Origin: Mesorhizobium sp. L-2-11 | Lineage (GTDB): Bacteria > Pseudomonadota > Alphaproteobacteria > Rhizobiales > Rhizobiaceae | Direction of reading: 5' to 3' | DNA length: 64,000 nucleotides | NCBI RefSeq assembly: GCF_016756595.1 | Contig: NZ_AP023257.1 | Span: 5,286,001-5,350,000 of the forward strand | Translations under genes and position numbers: made by a program | Part shown: piece after piece, positions 57,513-64,000 of the stretch | Layout of the letters: each line of letters begins with the position of its first letter | How positions within the stretch are numbered: the stretch's first letter is position 1 | The notes under the pieces: generated by a model | Databases searched by the model: none | Told to the model about the DNA's origin: nothing | The model's input: only the letters and a program-made list of their open reading frames with translations

Positions 57513-58451
57513 ATGCGTCCGTTCAAGCTTCTCTTCCGTTGCGCCGCCGTCTTCGCCATTTGCTCGACAGCGATGGGATCGGCGTTCGCCGATACGTTCG
57601 CTCTCGTCAACATCAACCAGCAGGCCCTGTTCTTCAACCAGATCAACGAGGGCGCGCAGAAGGCGGCCGACGCCGCGGGCGCCAAGCTGGTCATCTTCAA
57701 TGCCAACAACGTGCCGAGCGCGCAAAATGACGCGATCGAGAACTACATCACGCAAAAAGTCGACGGCATCATTCTGGTCGCCATCGACGTCAATGGCGTC
57801 AAGCCTGCAATCACCGCCGCGAAGGCGGCCGGCATCCCGGTGATCGCCATCGACGCGCAGATACCCGACGGCGACAACGTTGCGTTCATCGGTGTCGACA
57901 ACGCCAAGGCCGGCGAGGATATCGGCAAATTCTACTCCGACTATGTCAAGGCGGAGATGGGCGGCACAGCCAAGATCGGCATTGTCGGCGCGCTCAATTC
58001 GTTCATCCAGAACCAGCGGCTCGACGGCTTCAAGAAGGCGGTCACCGACAGCGGCCTTGATATCACCTTCCTCGACACGGTCGACGGCCAGAATGTCCAG
58101 GAGACCGCGATGAGCGCTTCGGAGAATTTGATGACCGCCAATCCGGACATGACGACGCTCTATGCGACCGGCGAGCCGGCTCTGCTCGGCGCTGTTTCGG
58201 CCGTGACCAGCCAAGGCCGCACCGGCGACGTCAAGGTGTTCGGCTGGGACCTGACCAAGCAGGTCATTCAGGGCATTGACGATGGTTGGGTGGTGGCGGT
58301 CGTCCAGCAGGACCCGGCCGGCGAAGGCAAGGCCGCTGTCGAAGCATTGGTCAAGCTCAAGAAGGGCGAGACGGTCGAGCCGATCATCAATATTCCGGTG
58401 ACGATCGTGACCAAGGACAATGTCGACAAATATCGCGCGATGTTCCAGTAG
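57513..58451 (+). CDS. Ribose-type sugar ABC transporter, periplasmic binding protein
   Basis: A 312-residue binding protein of the RbsB type (peripla_BP_4). The signal peptide ends near SAFA (residues 1-26), then DTFALVNINQQALFFNQINE starts the mature protein. Other family segments are VPSAQNDAIENYITQKVDGI, GIPVIAIDAQIPDGDNVAFI and MSASENLMTANPDMTTLYAT. AAGGGGA lies ahead of the ATG. It is the first structural gene after the regulator. The ligand cannot be told; the N-terminus is not especially like RbsB, FrcB or XylF, so an uncommon sugar or a nucleoside-like compound is possible. Confidence 0.9.
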   Translation: MRPFKLLFRCAAVFAICSTAMGSAFADTFALVNINQQALFFNQINEGAQKAADAAGAKLVIFNANNVPSAQNDAIENYITQKVDGIILVAIDVNGVKPAITAAKAAGIPVIAIDAQIPDGDNVAFIGVDNAKAGEDIGKFYSDYVKAEMGGTAKIGIVGALNSFIQNQRLDGFKKAVTDSGLDITFLDTVDGQNVQETAMSASENLMTANPDMTTLYATGEPALLGAVSAVTSQGRTGDVKVFGWDLTKQVIQGIDDGWVVAVVQQDPAGEGKAAVEALVKLKKGETVEPIINIPVTIVTKDNVDKYRAMFQ

Positions 58452-58524
58452 ACTGCGTCGATGACTGGCCCGCGGCGGCGCCTGAGGCTACGCCGCGGAC
58501 GCTTTGCAATGCCCGGGATCCAGG

Positions 58525-59322
58525 ATGAGCAGTGGCGAGACCTATCGGGTGCGGATGAGCGGCATCTCAAAGCGCTACAACGCCATTCAGACGCTCGATG
58601 ACGTCTCGCTGGTGCTGAGGCCGGGCGAGGTCCTCGGGTTGGTCGGCGACAATGGCGCGGGCAAGTCGACGTTGAGCAAGGTGCTGTCGGGAGCCGTAGT
58701 TCCCGATGCCGGCACGATCGAGATCGATGGAACGCCGGTGACCTTCAACTCGCCGGCGGACGCGCGTGCAGCGCGCGTCGAGATGGTCTATCAGGATCTG
58801 TCGCTCTGCGACACGGTCGATGTCGCCGGCAATCTCTTTCTAGGCCGCGAGCCGCGCCGCCGCATCGCCGGCATTTCCTTTCTCGACAAGAAGCGCATGC
58901 ATGAGCAAACGCGCCAGATGCTCGACCGTCTCGGCATCGTTATATCAGACACCCGGCTCAAGGTCGAAAACCTGTCCGGCGGACAGCGACAGTCGATCGC
59001 GATCGGCCGCGCCGCTTCCTTCGAGCCGTCCGTGCTGATCATGGATGAGCCGACGGCAGCGCTTGCCGTCGCCGAGGTCGAGGCGGTGCTGGACCTGATC
59101 CGCACCGTAAGCGCCCGCGGCGTCAGCGTCATCCTGATCACCCACCGCCTTCAGGATCTGTTCCTCGTCTGCGACCGCATCCAGGTCATGTACGAAGGAC
59201 GCAACGTCGCCGAGCGGCTGATCGGCGAAACCAATATCGAGGATGTCGTCAACCTGATCGTGGGCCGCAAGTTCAACGCTCGTTCAGCCACCAACGCCTA
59301 TCGCGATGGAGCGCCAGTATGA
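58525..59322 (+). CDS. Sugar ABC transporter, single-domain ATP-binding protein
   Basis: A 265-residue ABC ATPase. Walker A GDNGAGKSTLSKVL is near residue 43, the signature ENLSGGQRQSIAIGRAASFE near 150 and Walker B VLIMDEPTAALAV near 172; THRLQDLFLVCDRIQVMYEG follows. It has only one ATPase domain, as in the FrcA group, and must act as a homodimer. The ATG at 58525 is preceded by an AGG; an upstream ATG at 58504 is less likely. Its end overlaps the permease start as ATGA. Confidence 0.9.
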   Translation: MSSGETYRVRMSGISKRYNAIQTLDDVSLVLRPGEVLGLVGDNGAGKSTLSKVLSGAVVPDAGTIEIDGTPVTFNSPADARAARVEMVYQDLSLCDTVDVAGNLFLGREPRRRIAGISFLDKKRMHEQTRQMLDRLGIVISDTRLKVENLSGGQRQSIAIGRAASFEPSVLIMDEPTAALAVAEVEAVLDLIRTVSARGVSVILITHRLQDLFLVCDRIQVMYEGRNVAERLIGETNIEDVVNLIVGRKFNARSATNAYRDGAPV

Positions 59323-60323
59323 GCGACCTGACCCACTCCGCTCAGTCTCAAAGGGTCCGCGAAGGCACGTGGCGAGATGCGGTGCTTGCCAATGGCAGTG
59401 TCGTGTCGATCGCGCTGTTCTTTCTTGTCGTCAGCGTCATCTTTTCGGTGGCGACGGACGCCTTTCTGACGTCGCCCAATCTGCTGAATATCCTGCGTCA
59501 GTCGGCACCATTGCTGATCGTCGCCGCGGCGATGACATTCGTCATAACCACCGGCGGCATCGACCTTTCGGTCGGCTCCGTGCTGGCACTGGTGGCAACG
59601 CTGTCGGCGACGCTGCTACAACTGGGCTTGCCATGGCCATTGGTCATCCTCGCCATGCTTGCGCTGGGCGCCTTGCTTGGCGCGGTGCAGGGCTATTTCG
59701 TCGCTTATGAGGGCATTCCGGCCTTCATCGTCACGCTTGCCGGGCTTTCGGTGATCCGTGGCGTGGCGCTGCTGATCACCGGCGGGTACTCGATCCCCAT
59801 CGAGCCGGGAAGCCCTTTTACGGTGCTGGGCCGCGCCTGGTTGCTTGGCGTGCCGGCGCCGGCGCTGATCGCGCTGGCGATCCTGGCGATCGCCTATATC
59901 GCCTTCAACGAGACGCCGTTCGGCCGCTACGTGACCGGCATCGGCGCCAACGCCGAAGCGGTCAGGCGCGCCGGCGTCAACACGCGGCTGATGACGCTTT
60001 TTGTTTACGTGATTTCCGCCGCTGCGGCAGCACTTGCGGGGATCATCATTGCGGCCCGGCTCGGATCCGGATCGTCGAATGCCGGGCAAGGGTTTGAGCT
60101 CGAAGTGATCGCTGCCGTCGTGCTTGGCGGCACCAGTCTGTTCGGTGGCCGCGGAACGATCGTCGGCACGGTGCTCGGCGCGCTTACCGTGGCCGTCATC
60201 GGCAACGGCCTGATCCTGGCGCATCTGTCGCCTTTCCTGACGCCGATCGTGACCGGAACGATCATCCTGATCGCCATCTGGCTGAACTTCCGCCTGTTCC
60301 GCGGCGCCGTACGGAGCCGTTGA
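59319..60323 (+). CDS. Sugar ABC transporter permease (RbsC type)
   Basis: A 334-residue inner-membrane protein of the RbsC family. Signature segments are FVITTGGIDLSVGSVLALVA near residue 72, GIPAFIVTLAGLSVIRGVAL near 130, GRYVTGIGANAEAVRRAGVN near 208 and LGGTSLFGGRGTIVGTVLGA near 268. About ten hydrophobic helices are visible. It overlaps the ATPase gene by 4 bases and is followed 4 bp later by the phosphotriesterase-like gene, so all belong to one transcript. Confidence 0.92.
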   Translation: MSDLTHSAQSQRVREGTWRDAVLANGSVVSIALFFLVVSVIFSVATDAFLTSPNLLNILRQSAPLLIVAAAMTFVITTGGIDLSVGSVLALVATLSATLLQLGLPWPLVILAMLALGALLGAVQGYFVAYEGIPAFIVTLAGLSVIRGVALLITGGYSIPIEPGSPFTVLGRAWLLGVPAPALIALAILAIAYIAFNETPFGRYVTGIGANAEAVRRAGVNTRLMTLFVYVISAAAAALAGIIIAARLGSGSSNAGQGFELEVIAAVVLGGTSLFGGRGTIVGTVLGALTVAVIGNGLILAHLSPFLTPIVTGTIILIAIWLNFRLFRGAVRSR

Positions 60324-60327
60324 GCCT

Positions 60328-61437
60328 ATGAGCGATCTCTTCGATGATGCGGCTCCCAGGCAGCGGCTGGCGATCGGGGTCGATACCGGCCATGTGATGA
60401 CCGTGCTCGGCCCCGTTCCGGTTGAAGAAATGGGCATTACGCTGATGCACGAGCACATCTTGCTCGACGGCGCGCGCAGCTGGAAATGTCCCTGTCATCC
60501 CGACGACATGGCGCTCGCCGAGCAGCCGGTGAACATCGAGATCATCGGCGAATTGCGCATGAACCCTTACGTCAACCGCGACAATGTTTCGCTCGATGAC
60601 AGTGACCTGGCCCTGTCTGAGCTGCAACGCTATCGCGCACTGGGCGGCCATACCGTCGTCGACGCGACCAATATCGGCATCGGCCGCGAGCCGGAAAAGC
60701 TCGCCCGCATCAGCCGCATGTCCGGCCTGAAGATCGTCATGGGCACCGGCTTTTATCTGGAACACACCCATCCCGAATGGCTGAAGGCGATGGATGTCGA
60801 CGCGGTGACCGAGTTCATCGTCAACGACGTCGGCGGCGGCGAGACGCAGCCGCCGATCCTGGCCGGCCTGATCGGCGAGATCGGCGTCAGCAAGGATTTT
60901 ACTTCAGAGGAACGAAAGTCGCTGCAAGCTTCGGCGCGGGCCTCGCGCATCACCCGCGTGCCGCTGTCGATCCACCTGCCCGGCTGGGAGCGGCTGGCGC
61001 ACGAGGTGCTCGATGTCGTGGAGGCCGAGGGCGCCGATCTTCACCACACTGTGCTCTGTCACATGAACCCCAGCCACAACGATCTCGACTACCAGACAAG
61101 CCTCGCCCGGCGCGGCGCGTTCCTCGAATACGATATGATCGGCATGGACTATTATTATGCCGATCAGGACGCACAATCGCCCTCCGACGAAGAGAACGCG
61201 CGAGCAATCGCGGCACTTGTCGAGGTCGGTTTCGGCGATCGCCTGCTGTTGTCTCAGGATGTTTTCCTCAAGATCATGCTGACCCGCTTCGGCGGTTTCG
61301 GCTACGGCTACATCCTCAAGCATTTCATACCGCGCCTGAAACGGCATGGCGTCGAGCAGTCAGCCATCGACCGCATGCTGATCGCCAATCCGAAAGCCGT
61401 GTTCTCGCGGCAGAATCAAGCCCAGACTTGCGGCTGA
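60328..61437 (+). CDS. Phosphotriesterase-family hydrolase
   Basis: A 369-residue amidohydrolase-superfamily enzyme of the phosphotriesterase type. The metal ligands are visible: His41 and His43 in TLMHEHILLDG, Glu184 in GLIGEIGVSKD in place of the carbamylated Lys, His216 in PLSIHLPGWE, His245 in VLCHMNPSHNDLD and Asp311 in LLLSQDVFLK. The Glu in place of Lys is known in a subgroup of this family. Relatives include lactonases and phospho-sugar lactonases. From context it probably opens a lactone or splits a phosphoester of the imported compound, but this is inferred. Confidence 0.88.
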   Translation: MSDLFDDAAPRQRLAIGVDTGHVMTVLGPVPVEEMGITLMHEHILLDGARSWKCPCHPDDMALAEQPVNIEIIGELRMNPYVNRDNVSLDDSDLALSELQRYRALGGHTVVDATNIGIGREPEKLARISRMSGLKIVMGTGFYLEHTHPEWLKAMDVDAVTEFIVNDVGGGETQPPILAGLIGEIGVSKDFTSEERKSLQASARASRITRVPLSIHLPGWERLAHEVLDVVEAEGADLHHTVLCHMNPSHNDLDYQTSLARRGAFLEYDMIGMDYYYADQDAQSPSDEENARAIAALVEVGFGDRLLLSQDVFLKIMLTRFGGFGYGYILKHFIPRLKRHGVEQSAIDRMLIANPKAVFSRQNQAQTCG

Positions 61438-61456
61438 GACTTACGACGGAGTTCAA

Positions 61457-62227
61457 ATGTCCAAGAAAAAAATCCTGCTTGCCGGCGAATCCTGGGTGTC
61501 GACCGCCACCCATATCAAGGGCTTCGACCAGTTTCCGACGGTCACCTACCACACCGGCGCCGACGAATTGCTGACGGCGCTGAAGGCGACCGACTTCGAC
61601 GTGACGTTCATGCCGGCACATGAGGCGCAGCGCAGCTTTCCGCAAACTATGGAGACGCTTTCGGCCTATGACGCGGTGGTGCTCTCCGACATCGGCGCCA
61701 ACACGCTGCTTCTGCATCCCGACACCTGGGTTCACTCCAAGCCGACGCCGAACCGGCTGCGGCTGCTGCGCGATTATGTGCGCGACGGCGGCGGGCTTTT
61801 GATGTTCGGCGGCTACTACAGCTTTCAGGGCATCAATGGCGGCGCGCGCTATCGCAAGACGCCGGTCGAAGAGGTGCTGCCGGTGAGCTGCCTCGCGTTC
61901 GACGACCGTGTCGAGGTGCCGGAAGGGTTTTCGCCTGTCCTGAAAGGCTCCTCGGACCATCCGATCCTCAGGGGTCTCGGTTCGGATTGGCCAATCCTGC
62001 TCGGCTTCAACGAGGTGACGCCGAAAGACGGGGCGGAAGTTCTTGCAACCGTATCGTCCGACTATGGATCGCTGCCGCTGCTTGTCACCGGCCACTACGG
62101 CAAGGGCCGCACTGTGGCCTGGACGTCCGATGTCGGGCCGCATTGGCTGCCACCGGAGTTTATCGCCTGGAACGGCTACAAAACCCTGTTCGGACAGATG
62201 CTGAGTTGGGCGACCGGTGAGAGCTGA
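61457..62227 (+). CDS. GATase1-like protein (putative glutamine amidotransferase, PF07090 type)
   Basis: A 256-residue protein of the class I glutamine amidotransferase-like fold of the ThuA/PF07090 kind. Features are KKILLAGESWVSTATHIKGF, YDAVVLSDIGANTLLLHPDT near residue 73, GGGLLMFGGYYSFQGINGGA near 113 and GKGRTVAWTSDVGPHWLP near 216. The nucleophilic Cys of true amidotransferases is not at the usual elbow; LLMFGGYYS stands there. Relatives are found with sugar catabolism genes and their role is not well known. GGAG lies five bases before the ATG. It sits between the hydrolase and the kinase. Confidence 0.8.
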   Translation: MSKKKILLAGESWVSTATHIKGFDQFPTVTYHTGADELLTALKATDFDVTFMPAHEAQRSFPQTMETLSAYDAVVLSDIGANTLLLHPDTWVHSKPTPNRLRLLRDYVRDGGGLLMFGGYYSFQGINGGARYRKTPVEEVLPVSCLAFDDRVEVPEGFSPVLKGSSDHPILRGLGSDWPILLGFNEVTPKDGAEVLATVSSDYGSLPLLVTGHYGKGRTVAWTSDVGPHWLPPEFIAWNGYKTLFGQMLSWATGES

Positions 62228-62230
62228 GCG

Positions 62231-63139
62231 ATGCATGTCCATGTCGTCGGCAATGCCTGCGTCGACACGATTTTTCGCGTCGGCCGCTTCCCTGCCGCCG
62301 GCGAGACTTTGAACGCCAGCAGCTACGCCGATGGCCTCGGCGGCAAGGGAGCAAACCAGGCGGTTGCGGCCGCGCGCACCGGTGCTGCGGTAACGTTTTG
62401 GACGGCGCTCGGCACGGACCGCGCAGGCACATGGATCAGGAGCCACCTCGACAGCGAGCTGTCGGACCTCGAGGCGATTGAATTGGACCTGCCAAGCGAC
62501 CGCTCGACCATCATCGTCGATGCCGGCGGCGAGAACTTCATCGTCAGCGGCGTCGCCTGCAGCGAGGCGTTCGATCCGATCGCGCAAACTGCACTTTCGC
62601 GCCGGATCGCGTTTGGCGACATCCTGGTCTGCCAGGGAAATTTGCGGGGCGCCGCGACAGATGCCTGCCTGCGGGCAGCACAGCAAAATGGCGCGCGCAC
62701 CGTCCTGAATGCCAGCCCTGTCGATGCGGCGGCTCTGCCTGACTTCGGCCTGGCGCAGCTGTTGGTGGTGAATCAATCCGAGGCGAAAGCGCTGACCGGC
62801 CAGGATGACATGTCAGCCGCCGCCGACGCGCTGGCGGCCAAAGGCGCCGGGACAGTCGTGATCACCCTTGGTGCGGAAGGCTGTCTCGTGCTTGGCCCGG
62901 ACCGGGTGGGATCGCTTCGTTTGCCGGCGCCACGCGTCGAGGCGCTCGACACCAGCGGCGCCGGGGATGTGTTTTGCGGCTGTTTGGCCGGCGGGCTTGC
63001 CAAGGGAATGTCGGTTGCCCCAGCGCTGAAATTCGCGCTCGCGGCCGCGGCGATTGCGGTGACTCGCCCGGGCACATTGATATCCTGTCCTTCCGCGTCT
63101 GAAATGGCGGCGCTCATCGATCGAACGGAGCTCTCATGA
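62231..63139 (+). CDS. PfkB-family kinase (ribokinase-like)
   Basis: A 302-residue kinase. The N-terminal HVVGNACVDTIFRVGRFPAA and LGGKGANQAVAAARTGAAVT near residue 37 match ribokinase-type enzymes, NQSEAKALTG near 178 is the family core and DTSGAGDVFCGCLAGGLAKG near 240 holds the anion hole and catalytic Asp. It phosphorylates a sugar or a sugar-like part of the substrate. It starts 3 bp after the GATase1-like gene and overlaps the last gene by 4 bases (ATGA). Confidence 0.9.
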   Translation: MHVHVVGNACVDTIFRVGRFPAAGETLNASSYADGLGGKGANQAVAAARTGAAVTFWTALGTDRAGTWIRSHLDSELSDLEAIELDLPSDRSTIIVDAGGENFIVSGVACSEAFDPIAQTALSRRIAFGDILVCQGNLRGAATDACLRAAQQNGARTVLNASPVDAAALPDFGLAQLLVVNQSEAKALTGQDDMSAAADALAAKGAGTVVITLGAEGCLVLGPDRVGSLRLPAPRVEALDTSGAGDVFCGCLAGGLAKGMSVAPALKFALAAAAIAVTRPGTLISCPSASEMAALIDRTELS

Positions 63140-63966
63140 CCCAACTCGGCCAATCAGGCGGCGACGTGCTCGTAGAACTTTTCGGCCGCACCAAGGTGGT
63201 GATCGGCGTCGTTCACCTGTCGCCGCTTCCCGGCGCGCCGCGCTATGACGGCGAGGCGGTCGAGTCGATCTATCAGCGCGGTCTGGACGATGCGAGATCC
63301 TATCTCGATGGCGGATGCGACGGCGTGATCGTCGAGAATCATGGCGACATACCGTTTGCCAAACCTGACGATATCGGACCGGAGACAGCGGCCTACATGG
63401 CTGTCGTTTCCGACCGCATCCGCCGCGAACTCGGCAAGCCGGTCGGCATCAATGTGCTCGCTAACGCCGCGATCCCTGCCCTTGCGATCGCCAGTGCCGC
63501 TGGCGCGGGCTTTATCCGCGTCAATCAATGGGCAAATGCCTATGTCGCCAATGAGGGTTTTGTCGAGGGGGAGTCGGGTCGCGCGGCACGGTATCGCGCC
63601 AGGCTGCGCGCCAACGGCATCCGCATCTTCGCCGATGCTCATGTCAAGCACGGCGCGCACGCGATCGTTGCCGACCGCCCGGTGGAGGAATTGGTCAAGG
63701 ATCTGGTCTTCTTCGACGCCGACGCCATTATTGCGACCGGTCAGCGCACCGGGCACGCTGCGGATCTGAGCTATATCAGCATGATCAAAGAGGCTGCCGG
63801 CCTACCGACGCTGGTCGGCAGCGGCGTGACGTCTGATAATGCAAACGATATTCTTGGCGTCGTCGATGGCCTCATCATCGCCAGCTCACTGAAGCACGAC
63901 GGCGTCTGGTGGAACCAGGTCGACCCTGCCCGCGTAAAGACGTTCATGGCCGGGCTGAGGCGATAA
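63136..63966 (+). CDS. BtpA/SgcQ-family protein
   Basis: A 276-residue TIM-barrel protein of the BtpA family (SgcQ of E. coli is a relative). Motifs include VVIGVVHLSPLPGAPRYDG near residue 20, GGCDGVIVENHGDIPF near 56, GVNVLANAA-type (GINVLANAAIPALAIA) near 100, RIFADAHVKHGAH near 162 and ATGQRTGHAADLSY near 200. The family was named for photosystem I assembly in cyanobacteria, but most members lie in sugar catabolism operons and look like aldolase or isomerase barrels. It ends the operon within the window. Its reaction is not known. Confidence 0.88.
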   Translation: MTQLGQSGGDVLVELFGRTKVVIGVVHLSPLPGAPRYDGEAVESIYQRGLDDARSYLDGGCDGVIVENHGDIPFAKPDDIGPETAAYMAVVSDRIRRELGKPVGINVLANAAIPALAIASAAGAGFIRVNQWANAYVANEGFVEGESGRAARYRARLRANGIRIFADAHVKHGAHAIVADRPVEELVKDLVFFDADAIIATGQRTGHAADLSYISMIKEAAGLPTLVGSGVTSDNANDILGVVDGLIIASSLKHDGVWWNQVDPARVKTFMAGLRR

Positions 63967-64000
63967 TCGAGCGGCGACTGGAGCGAAGCTGCGGCCTTGA

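Overview
The window looks like chromosomal DNA of an alphaproteobacterium of the order Rhizobiales, most likely Mesorhizobium or a close relative. The reasons are high-GC, tightly packed operons, an FrcB protein very like the Sinorhizobium meliloti fructose-binding protein, a CysN/CysC (NodQ-type) fusion, an AglA-type alpha-glucosidase next to glgX, and intergenic palindromes of the RIME type and of the 'atgcatgtcg...cgacatgcat' type. This assignment rests on recognition, not on a database search. No rRNA, tRNA, CRISPR array, complete insertion sequence or prophage was seen.

Layout. 0-6 kb is a patchwork: a divergent DHFR-like protein, a secreted DUF6600-type protein with a 24-residue repeat tail, Rnk, and a VOC/AHSA1/AHSA1 trio, separated by long non-coding stretches with inverted repeats and gene remnants. 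5.8-8.8 kb is an island holding an AraC regulator, a broken homocysteine S-methyltransferase and an alpha/beta hydrolase. It is flanked by two direct copies of about 230 bp of the end of an ABC ATPase gene. 8.6-14.0 kb is a four-gene oligopeptide ABC transporter operon on the minus strand. 14.4-17.4 kb holds a decayed GGDEF gene and a TadE/TadG-like pair. 17.4-30.3 kb is a complete glycogen operon on the minus strand (glgP-glgB-glgC-glgA-pgm-glgX-aglA). 30.7-36.5 kb is a fructose-type system: frcBCA on the minus strand, and divergently a ROK regulator, a FucU/RbsD-like protein and a PfkB kinase on the plus strand. 36.8-42.5 kb has a sugar aminotransferase, a VapBC toxin-antitoxin pair and the sulfate activation genes cysD-cysNC-cysQ.

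42.7-56.1 kb is a polysaccharide gene cluster, all on the minus strand. It contains a methyltransferase, an epimerase, a glycosyltransferase, a ManC fused to an AGE-type isomerase, a membrane-anchored SNase-like protein, a small secreted protein, a PHP-type tyrosine phosphatase, a Wza-like exporter, a Wzc/ExoP-like tyrosine kinase, a TPR-like protein and a Wzy/ligase-like membrane protein. Genes in this cluster overlap repeatedly and several use TTG or GTG starts. 56.8-64.0 kb is a separate plus-strand operon: an XRE-cupin regulator, a ribose-type ABC transporter, then a phosphotriesterase-like hydrolase, a GATase1-like protein, a ribokinase-like kinase and a BtpA/SgcQ-family protein.

The best candidate for an undescribed system is this last operon. 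It couples sugar-type uptake to four enzymes whose combination I cannot match to a known pathway, and a 17-bp palindrome lies exactly between the -35 and -10 boxes of its likely promoter. The second candidate is the polysaccharide cluster, with its ManC-AGE fusion, its small secreted PVSP-ended protein and its SNase-like protein.
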